Shown here one piece after another: positions 1 to 4,199 of a stretch of DNA of 5,132 nt (positions within the stretch are counted from its first letter, which is position 1; every line of letters begins with the position of its first letter). The notes beneath the pieces were generated by a model that made no database searches, had not been told where the DNA came from, and worked only from the letters and a program-made list of their open reading frames with translations. Origin of the DNA: Bifidobacterium breve (GTDB taxonomy: Bacteria; Actinomycetota; Actinomycetes; Mycobacteriales; Mycobacteriaceae); the NCBI GenBank assembly GCA_945882475.1, contig CAMCWJ010000221.1, forward strand, positions 1 to 5,132, given 5' to 3'. Position numbers and translations under genes: made by a program.

Positions 1-611
1 TCAGCCATGACGAGGTGGTGCACGGCAAGGGCACGCTGTGGAGCCGGATGCCCGGCAACGATCACGTCAAGGCCGCCGGGCTGCGCAGCCTGCTGGCCTA
101 CCAGTGGGCCCATCCCGGCAAGAAGTTGCTGTTCATGGGCCAGGAGTTCGGACAGCGGGCCGAATGGTCCGAGCACCGCGGCCTGGACTGGTTCCAGCTC
201 GACGAGGACGGCTACTCCTCCGGAATCCTGCGTTTCGTCACCGACGTCAACCAGATCTACCGCAGCCGCCCGGCGCTGTGGAGCCAGGATTCGCGGCCCG
301 AGGGGTACTCCTGGATCGACGCCAACGACTCGGCCTCCAACGTGCTGAGCTTTCTGCGCTACGGATCCGACGGTTCGGTGCTGGCGTGCGTATTCAACTT
401 CGCCGGCGCTGAGCATTCCGGCTACCGCCTCGGCCTGCCTGCCGCGGGCCGCTGGCGGGAGATCCTCAATAGCGACGCCACGATCTACAACGGCGCGGGC
501 ATCGGAAACCTGGGCTCAGTCGAGGCCACCACCGAACCCTGGCACGGCCGTCCCGCCTCCGCCCGGCTGGTGCTCCCGCCGACCTCCGCGGTCTGGCTCG
601 AACCTGCCTGA
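1..611 (+). CDS. glgB: 1,4-alpha-glucan branching enzyme, C-terminal part (5' end outside window)
   Basis: GlgB cuts alpha-1,4-glucan chains and rejoins them as alpha-1,6 branches, in the cytoplasm, for glycogen and related alpha-glucans. The reading frame is open from the left edge (first full codon at position 3) and gives about 202 residues, roughly the last quarter to third of a usual 700-750 residue GlgB. It opens with SHDEVVHGKGTLWSRMPGND, which is conserved region IV of GH13 branching enzymes; the His-Asp pair there contributes to the active site. AYQWAHPGKKLLFMGQEFGQ follows, closing the catalytic barrel. The rest, from about VLACVFNF to the final AVWLEPA, reads as the C-terminal all-beta amylase domain. 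In mycobacteria glgB normally follows glgE, which would lie left of the window. The gene ends in TGA at 609-611 and converges on the CnoX-like gene. No frameshift is seen. Identity is secure. Confidence 0.96.
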   Translation, partial: SHDEVVHGKGTLWSRMPGNDHVKAAGLRSLLAYQWAHPGKKLLFMGQEFGQRAEWSEHRGLDWFQLDEDGYSSGILRFVTDVNQIYRSRPALWSQDSRPEGYSWIDANDSASNVLSFLRYGSDGSVLACVFNFAGAEHSGYRLGLPAAGRWREILNSDATIYNGAGIGNLGSVEATTEPWHGRPASARLVLPPTSAVWLEPA

Positions 612-613
612 TA

Positions 614-653
614 CCTCGCCTTGCCTCGGCTTGCCTCACCTCCCCTCACCTCG
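614..653. repeat. Four imperfect 10-bp tandem repeats
   Basis: Immediately after the glgB stop codon there are four consecutive 10-bp units: CCTCGCCTTG (614-623), CCTCGGCTTG (624-633), CCTCACCTCC (634-643) and CCTCACCTCG (644-653). Neighbouring units differ at one to three positions. The + strand of the array is almost purely pyrimidine. The array abuts and slightly overlaps the left arm of the inverted repeat at 652-713. It is most simply a small minisatellite arisen by slippage in the spacer between two convergent genes; no function can be read from it. Confidence 0.75.
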
Positions 654-713
654 CCGAGTGTGACGCTGGCGTCACTGCTGAGGTCGAATGAGAAGCTGGC
701 TTCACACTCGGCG
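652..713. terminator. Perfect 12-bp inverted repeat, probable bidirectional terminator
   Basis: CGCCGAGTGTGA (652-663) is exactly matched by its reverse complement TCACACTCGGCG (702-713), with 38 bases between the arms. A competing compact hairpin overlaps the left arm: GTGACG (660-665) pairs with CGTCAC (670-675) around a 4-base loop. There is no T-run on either side, so if it terminates transcription it does so without the classical U-tract, as is common in mycobacteria. It sits between the 3' ends of two convergent genes (glgB and the CnoX-like gene), the expected place for a shared terminator. The structure is seen directly; the terminator role is inferred. Confidence 0.6.
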
Positions 714-726
714 GTCAGCGCTGCGT

Positions 727-1605
727 TCAGTACAGAGCGTTGGCGAGGTTCCGCCGACCGGCGATGACGTCGGGGTCGGCCGGGTCGAACAACTCGAACA
801 ACTCGATCAACCGGGTCCGCACCCGGGTGCGATCCTCGCCGGCGGTCCGCCGAACCAGTGCGGTCAGTCGCGCGAAAGCGCCCGCGATGTCCTGGCTCAG
901 GATCTGTACGTCGGCCGCCGCGAACGCCGCATCGATGTCGTCGGGTGCGGCGTCGGCGGCGGCGATTGCCTCCGGGCCGAGCGTGCCGGCCCGCTCGAGG
1001 AAGGTCATTTGGCGCAGGGCGCCCTTCGCCTCGGCGTGGTTCGGGTCGGCGTCGAGAATCGCCCGGTAGGCGGCCGTCGCCGCCGGGAAGTCACCGGCAT
1101 CGAGTTTCTCCCGCGCCTCGGTCAGCGCCGGGTCGAGTACCTCGTCACCCTCGGTTGTCGCGCCGCCGAGCTTGCCGGCGGTCGCAGCGAGCAGTGAGTC
1201 GATCCAGCGTCGCAACTGCTCCGGCGGCTGGCCGCCCTGGAAACTGGCCAGCGGTTGTCCGCCGGCCAGCGCCACCACGGTGGGCACTGCCTCCACGCCG
1301 AACATGGCCGCCACCCGCGCCGCGCTGTCGACGTTAACGGTGGCCAGCGACCACTTCCCGGCGTCGGCGGCGGCCAGCTGACCCAGGGCGTCGGCAAGTT
1401 GCACGCAGGCCTCGCTGCGCGGAGACCACAGCAGAACCACCACCGGCACCTGCTCGGACCGAACCAGCACCTCGGCTTCGAGGTTGGCTTCGGTGACCTC
1501 GACACCGGGCGCGGCACCGGCGGTGCCCTGTGCGCGCTGCTTGAGACCGGAAAGATCCACCGCACCGGTCATCACCGGCGCAGATCTCGGGCGGGGACGA
1601 GTCAC
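727..1605 (-). CDS. CnoX/YbbN-like thioredoxin-fold TPR protein (Rv1324-like)
   Basis: Probable cytoplasmic folding-protection protein of the CnoX (YbbN) type; in E. coli this family holds unfolding clients and hands them to chaperones. With the GTG start at 1605 it is 292 residues. A thioredoxin fold spans about residues 38-140, with VVVLLWSPRSEAC where thioredoxins have WCGPC: the CxxC is gone and an SxxC (S64 to C67) is present, as in E. coli YbbN (WSERSQHC, from memory). The AVPT cis-proline loop is at about 106-109. A TPR-like helical segment follows (AREKLDAGDFPAATAAYRAI), then a conserved C-terminus ending RRNLANALY, close to the YbbN ending. The frame stays open to a GTG at 1644. I chose 1605 because VTRPRP matches the M. 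tuberculosis start as I recall it; an ATG at 1572 is also possible. None of these starts has a strong Shine-Dalgarno site. It is convergent with glgB and divergent from the secreted protein. Confidence 0.9.
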   Translation of the reverse strand: MTRPRPRSAPVMTGAVDLSGLKQRAQGTAGAAPGVEVTEANLEAEVLVRSEQVPVVVLLWSPRSEACVQLADALGQLAAADAGKWSLATVNVDSAARVAAMFGVEAVPTVVALAGGQPLASFQGGQPPEQLRRWIDSLLAATAGKLGGATTEGDEVLDPALTEAREKLDAGDFPAATAAYRAILDADPNHAEAKGALRQMTFLERAGTLGPEAIAAADAAPDDIDAAFAAADVQILSQDIAGAFARLTALVRRTAGEDRTRVRTRLIELFELFDPADPDVIAGRRNLANALY

Positions 1606-1654
1606 AGCCAAGAGTCTGTCACGTCGGTGCCGCGCGGTAGCCACCGTGTGGAGG

Positions 1655-1660
1655 TAGAGT
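1655..1660 (+). promoter_or_regulatory. Candidate -10 hexamer TAGAGT for the secreted protein
   Basis: TAGAGT fits the mycobacterial TANNNT -10 pattern and lies in the spacer between two divergent genes. A start about 7 bases downstream, near 1667, would give a leader of about 28 bases that contains the GGAG ribosome site at 1686-1689. No convincing -35 element is seen. This rests on pattern and position alone. Confidence 0.4.
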
Positions 1661-1685
1661 CAGGACCACTCGTAGCAATCGAAAC

Positions 1686-1689
1686 GGAG
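1686..1689 (+). promoter_or_regulatory. Ribosome binding site GGAG that favours the second of two ATGs
   Basis: The context is ACGGAGCAATGATGAGC. GGAG ends only 2 bases before the ATG at 1692 but 5 bases before the ATG at 1695. The second ATG has the more workable spacing, so translation is taken to start at 1695. Confidence 0.55.
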
Positions 1690-1694
1690 CAATG

Positions 1695-2111
1695 ATGAGC
1701 AGGTTCGCGGCTTCGCTGCTGGCGGCAATGGCGGCATGTTCGATCATCGGGGCATCGGTGGCCCAAGCCGACGTGCGGGATCCGTTCGACCCCTACGGCG
1801 TCGGCGGATACGGCGGCATCGGTAGTCCCCTCGGTCCGGTGGCGGGTCCGGTCGGCCCAGTCGGAGTCGGGGGCGTCGGCCCTGTTCTGGGCCCGGTCGG
1901 ACCGGTCGGCGTCGGTGGCGTCGTCGGCCCTGTCGGGGTGGATCCCGTCGTGGACGCGGCCGTCCGCTACGCCATTCCCTACGGCTACCCGCTGGCACCC
2001 GCGTTCCCCGGCGAGCTTCCGTGCTTTACCCCCGCCGGGCAGCCCTACTACACCCCGTACCTGGAGCCCTGCCTGTGCTTCGCCCCCACCGGGGAAGTTA
2101 TCCCCTGCTGA
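1695..2111 (+). CDS. Small secreted Gly/Pro/Val-rich repeat protein with C-terminal cysteines
   Basis: I do not recognise this protein. It is 138 residues from the ATG at 1695 (139 from 1692). The N-terminus is a clear Sec signal peptide: MSR, a hydrophobic Ala/Leu stretch, then ASVAQA before DVRDP, an AxA signal peptidase I site giving a mature start near residue 26. The mature protein has three parts: a short acidic/aromatic segment (DPFDPYGVGGYGG); a low-complexity GPV/GVG region at about 44-86 containing two identical copies of GPVGPVGVGGV; and a Tyr/Pro-rich tail with four cysteines (ELPC, EPCLC and the final residue in VIPC). The cysteines could form disulfides outside the cell. There is no transmembrane helix after the signal. 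C15 (MAAC) is not a good lipobox. The likely location is the cell envelope or medium. It converges on fadA4 and has its own promoter-like spacer. A cell-wall structural role is possible but unproven. Confidence 0.85.
   Translation: MSRFAASLLAAMAACSIIGASVAQADVRDPFDPYGVGGYGGIGSPLGPVAGPVGPVGVGGVGPVLGPVGPVGVGGVVGPVGVDPVVDAAVRYAIPYGYPLAPAFPGELPCFTPAGQPYYTPYLEPCLCFAPTGEVIPC
1845..1922 (+). repeat. Internal 33-bp coding repeat (GPVGPVGVGGV twice, 45-bp period)
   Basis: Bases 1845-1877 and 1890-1922 both encode GPVGPVGVGGV. The two DNA copies differ at 5 of 33 positions, all at third codon positions and all silent. The 12 bases between them encode GPVL, so the full period is 15 residues. Partial copies (GPVAGPV before, VGPVGVDPV after) extend the pattern. 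Confidence 0.85.
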
Positions 2112-2119
2112 TGCTGGCA

Positions 2120-2143
2120 GCGGTATGACCAACGTCACACCGC
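2120..2143 (+). terminator. Hairpin after the secreted-protein gene, candidate terminator
   Basis: GCGGTATGAC (2120-2129) pairs with GTCACACCGC (2134-2143) around a CAAC loop: ten base pairs with one internal A.C mismatch. It begins 8 bases after the TGA of the secreted-protein gene. A short T-run (TTTT, 2159-2162) follows, but 15 bases beyond the stem, so this is not a textbook intrinsic terminator. It lies in the 62-bp gap between convergent genes. Confidence 0.5.
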
Positions 2144-2162
2144 CTCCGCTCAGCAAACTTTT

Positions 2163-2177
2163 CTGACCGTCGGTCAG
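2163..2177. repeat. Perfect 7-bp palindrome CTGACCG-T-CGGTCAG over the fadA4 stop
   Basis: CTGACCG (2163-2169) and CGGTCAG (2171-2177) are exact reverse complements around a single T. The right arm covers the fadA4 stop codon (complement of 2174-2176). As RNA it could form only a 5- to 6-bp stem; on the fadA4 strand it is followed by AAAAG, not a U-run, so it is a weak terminator. As DNA, a TGACCGNCGGTCA palindrome resembles the operators of TetR-type regulators, but a site at a gene 3' end would be unusual. Function is undecided. Confidence 0.5.
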
Positions 2178-3355
2178 CCGGCCCGCAAGATCAGCGCGTC
2201 CCCTTGGCCCCCGGCCCCGCACAGCGCGGCCACCGCGTAGCCCGATCCGCGGCGCGAGAGTTCCAAGGCGGCGTGCAGCGTGATCCGCGCGCCGGACATA
2301 CCGATGGGGTGGCCGAGCGCTATCGCACCGCCGCTGCGATTGACCTTCTCCGGGTCGACGCCGAGTTCGCGTGTCGAGGCGAGGGCAACGGCCGCGAACG
2401 CCTCGTTGATCTCGATGACGTCGAGTTGGTCGGTCGAGATACCCTCCCGCGCGATCGCCTTCTTGATGGCGTTGGCCGGCTGGGACTGCAGGGTGGAGTC
2501 GGGGCCGGCGACGACGCCGTGCGCGCCGATCTCGCACAGCCAGCTCAGCCCGAGCGCTTGGGCCTTGGCCTTGCTCATCACCACAACGGCGCAACCGCCG
2601 TCGGAGATCTGCGACGCCGAGCCCGCGGTGATGGTCCCGTCCTTGCGGAACGCCGGCTTGAGGCCGGCCAACGACTCGGCGGTGGTGTTGGCCCGGATGC
2701 CCTCGTCCTCGGCGAACTCAATCGGATCACCTTTGCGTGCAGGGATTTTCACCGGCACGACCTCGTCGGCGAAAACACCGTCCTTCCAGGCGGCAGCCGC
2801 CTTCTGGTGGGACGCCGCGGCAATCTCGTCCTGCTCCAGGCGGGTGAACCGGTCAGTGTCGTTGCGCTGTTCGGTCAGCGCGCCCATCGGCTGATCGGTG
2901 AACACGTCATGCAGCCCGTCGTAGGCCATGTGGTCGAGCATGGTCACGTCGCCGTACTTAAAGCCGGCCCTGCTGTCCATCAGCAGATGCGGCGCCCTCG
3001 ACATCGACTCCTGCCCGCCGGCCACGACCACGTCGAACTCACCGGCCCGGATCAGCTGATCGGCCAGCGCGATGGAGTCGATGCCCGACAGGCACATCTT
3101 GTTGATGGTCAAAGCCGGCACATCCCAGCCGATCCCGCCGGCCACGGCAGCCTGACGCGCGGGCATCTGCCCGGCGCCGGCGGTCAGAACCTGACCCATG
3201 ATCACGTAGTCGACGAGCGACGCGGCCACACCGGCCTTCTCCAAGGCCGCCCGGATGGCGAACCCACCCAGATCGCTGCCGGAGAAATCCTTCAGCGAAC
3301 CCATCAATCTGCCGATCGGCGTGCGCGCCCCAGCAACGATCACCGATGTCGTCAT
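2174..3355 (-). CDS. fadA4: Acetyl-CoA acetyltransferase (thiolase), FadA4-type
   Basis: Thiolase that condenses two acetyl-CoA to acetoacetyl-CoA or cleaves the product in the reverse direction; cytoplasmic. At 393 residues it has normal thiolase length. Catalytic features are all present: the nucleophile C88 in NKMCLSGID, NEAF at 317-320, the active-site H349 in GGAIALGHPIGMSG, and the second cysteine C379 in ALCGAGGQGDA. The N-terminal VIVAGARTPIGRLMGSLKDF and the C-terminal GDALILRAG are typical. GQVLTAGAGQMPARQAA (54-70) and ITAGSASQISDGG (242-254) are family signatures, the latter with Ser where many thiolases have Asn. Start: ATG at 3355, supported by a perfect AGGAGG five bases upstream. 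It is divergent from the epimerase gene, and both products act in acyl-CoA breakdown. Related FadA enzymes cannot be fully separated by eye, but resemblance to mycobacterial FadA4 is strong. Confidence 0.95.
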   Translation of the reverse strand: MTTSVIVAGARTPIGRLMGSLKDFSGSDLGGFAIRAALEKAGVAASLVDYVIMGQVLTAGAGQMPARQAAVAGGIGWDVPALTINKMCLSGIDSIALADQLIRAGEFDVVVAGGQESMSRAPHLLMDSRAGFKYGDVTMLDHMAYDGLHDVFTDQPMGALTEQRNDTDRFTRLEQDEIAAASHQKAAAAWKDGVFADEVVPVKIPARKGDPIEFAEDEGIRANTTAESLAGLKPAFRKDGTITAGSASQISDGGCAVVVMSKAKAQALGLSWLCEIGAHGVVAGPDSTLQSQPANAIKKAIAREGISTDQLDVIEINEAFAAVALASTRELGVDPEKVNRSGGAIALGHPIGMSGARITLHAALELSRRGSGYAVAALCGAGGQGDALILRAG

Positions 3356-3360
3356 TTTTG

Positions 3361-3366
3361 CCTCCT
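3361..3366 (-). promoter_or_regulatory. Consensus Shine-Dalgarno AGGAGG for fadA4
   Basis: On the minus strand the leader reads AGGAGGCAAAAATG: a full consensus ribosome binding site with a 5-base spacer to the ATG at 3355. It fixes the fadA4 start and contrasts with nucS and the epimerase, which have no such site. Confidence 0.85.
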
Positions 3367-3377
3367 GAACGCCGGGT

Positions 3378-3402
3378 AAACGGCTGATCGACCCAAACGG
3401 CT
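3378..3402. repeat. Direct repeat AAACGGCT x2 in the fadA4/epimerase divergent spacer
   Basis: AAACGGCT occurs at 3378-3385 and again at 3395-3402, 17 bp apart start to start, inside the 82-bp spacer between fadA4 and the epimerase gene. It lies upstream of the fadA4 ribosome site and beside the possible epimerase -35 element (TTAGCA, 3402-3407). It could be a pair of regulator half-sites, but an 8-bp repeat can arise by chance in a spacer this size. Confidence 0.3.
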
Positions 3403-3425
3403 TAGCAAGTTTCCGGCCCTCAGGT

Positions 3426-3431
3426 TACCGT
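3426..3431 (+). promoter_or_regulatory. Candidate -10 TACCGT for a leaderless epimerase transcript
   Basis: TACCGT fits TANNNT and is followed by exactly six bases (TACGTT) before the ATG at 3438. The predicted start point therefore falls on the start codon itself. TTAGCA at 3402-3407 could serve as the -35, with an 18-bp spacer. No Shine-Dalgarno site precedes the ATG. The complementary strand carries TAACCT (3427-3422), which overlaps this hexamer and could serve fadA4 in the other direction with a leader of about 60 bases. Confidence 0.5.
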
Positions 3432-3437
3432 TACGTT

Positions 3438-3905
3438 ATGACCACCGAGCAGGTTGACGCCCCGCCGTTGCTGGCCAGTGCACTAGTGACCGCGATCGAT
3501 CACGTCGGCATCGCGGTGCCCGATCTCGATGCCGCCATCGCCTGGTACCACGAGCACTTGGGCATGATCCTCGTGCACGAGGAGATCAATGCCGGGCAGG
3601 GAGTGCGCGAGGCGATGCTCGCGGTTCGCGGAGCGCCCGCCGGGTCAGCCCAGATCCAGCTGATGGCCGCACTCGACGAGAACTCGCCCATCGCCAAGTT
3701 CATCGGCAAACGCGGCCCGGGCCTCCAGCAGTTGGCCTGCCGCGTCAGCGACATCGACACCTTCTCCGAGCACCTGCGCGAGAAGGGCGTCCACCTGCTC
3801 TACGACGAGCCGCGGCGCGGAACGGCCAACTCCCGGATCAACTTCATCCACCCCAAGGACGCCGGCGGGGTGCTGGTGGAACTCGTGGAGCCCGCCGAAC
3901 ACTGA
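3438..3905 (+). CDS. mce: Methylmalonyl-CoA epimerase, VOC superfamily
   Basis: Interconverts (2R)- and (2S)-methylmalonyl-CoA, linking propionyl-CoA from odd-chain lipids or sterol side chains to succinyl-CoA via methylmalonyl-CoA mutase; cytoplasmic. It has 155 residues, with two VOC modules: TAIDHVGIAVPDLDAAIAWY opens the first at about 18 and GPGLQQLACRVSDID opens the second at about 93. Aligned by eye to the Propionibacterium shermanii enzyme (recalled), the metal ligands are H22, Q74 and E148, and the catalytic base is E58 in GQGVREAML. The fourth ligand, His91 in GLHHMAWRV there, is Q98 here (GLQQLACRV). RRGTANSRINFIHPKDAGGV is a strong family signature. The N-terminus has about 17 residues before the fold. 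The gene is divergent from fadA4 and its stop lies 3 bp from that of the CxxC protein gene. The symbol mce here means the epimerase, not mammalian cell entry. Confidence 0.93.
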   Translation: MTTEQVDAPPLLASALVTAIDHVGIAVPDLDAAIAWYHEHLGMILVHEEINAGQGVREAMLAVRGAPAGSAQIQLMAALDENSPIAKFIGKRGPGLQQLACRVSDIDTFSEHLREKGVHLLYDEPRRGTANSRINFIHPKDAGGVLVELVEPAEH

Positions 3906-3908
3906 TAA

Positions 3909-4199
3909 TCAGGACCACCTGCGAGTGGGCCCCCGGTTGGCCCGATTGGCCCAACATGCGGTGTGCCAGTGCCGGCGGTCCTCGCCTTCGACATCCTCGA
4001 TTCGCAAGACCACCACATGCGCGATACCGGAACGGATCTCGTGATCGCAGCCCGGGCAACGGTAGGTCTTCACAGCACGCGCTCCAGGCACCGGACGGAC
4101 CTCGTACTCGTAGCCGTCGGCGCCCAGGTCAACCCTGCGCGGTACCGGGATCGAGGGCGGCCCCGCCCCCAGGCGTTCGGATCGTCGACGGCGCGCCAT
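3909..4199 (-). CDS. Small CxxC/HxxC putative zinc-binding protein coupled to nucS (Rv1322-like)
   Basis: Function unknown. It is 96 residues with a basic N-terminus (MARRRRSERLG), a central segment DLGADGYEYEVRPVPGARAV, then YRCPGCDHEI (C48, C51, H53), H61 in IAHVVVL, and RRHWHTACW (H77, H79, C82). CxxC followed by HxxC about 30 residues later has the form of a zinc ribbon or treble clef, so metal binding is likely; the basic ends would suit nucleic acid contact. Actinobacterial homologues are, as I recall, often labelled 'ATP/GTP-binding protein', but no Walker motif is present and I would not use that name. The ATG at 4199 shares its A with the nucS stop (TGATG) and has no ribosome site of its own, so translation probably depends on nucS. 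The match to Rv1322 is by position and pattern. A role beside NucS is an inference from context. Confidence 0.85.
   Translation of the reverse strand: MARRRRSERLGAGPPSIPVPRRVDLGADGYEYEVRPVPGARAVKTYRCPGCDHEIRSGIAHVVVLRIEDVEGEDRRHWHTACWANRANRGPTRRWS

Noticed and set aside
614..713. CRISPR array or insertion-sequence end at the glgB 3' spacer
   Set aside because: The repeats are only 10 bp with no spacers, and the 12-bp inverted repeat encloses 38 bases with no transposase and no target duplication visible.
688..1197. 169-residue open frame on the + strand opposite the CnoX-like gene
   Set aside because: It starts inside the inverted-repeat spacer and runs antisense to a well-supported gene, with shadow-type composition.
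1606..1694. A minus-strand -10 promoter for the CnoX-like gene
   Set aside because: No TANNNT hexamer was found at a useful distance upstream of the chosen GTG, so no promoter is called for this gene.
1692..1760. Lipoprotein signal in the secreted protein (MAAC around the early cysteine)
   Set aside because: The position three before the Cys is Met rather than Leu, Val or Ile, the hydrophobic stretch before it is very short, and a better AxA cleavage site (AQA before DVRDP) follows.
1602..2594. 330-residue open frame on the - strand across the secreted-protein gene and the end of fadA4
   Set aside because: It crosses two genes, a promoter region and hairpins. The composition is Arg/Asp/Gly-biased with no domain, while the opposing + frame has a signal peptide and a selected repeat.
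2204..3379. 391-residue open frame on the + strand opposite fadA4
   Set aside because: It is an antisense shadow of a clear thiolase gene. Its translation is Arg/Gly/His-rich low-quality sequence with no recognisable domain, as expected from high-GC codon bias.
3909..4199. 'ATP/GTP-binding protein' as the name for the CxxC protein
   Set aside because: There is no Walker A (GxxxxGK[ST]) or other nucleotide-binding motif. The only distinctive residues are the Cys/His set.
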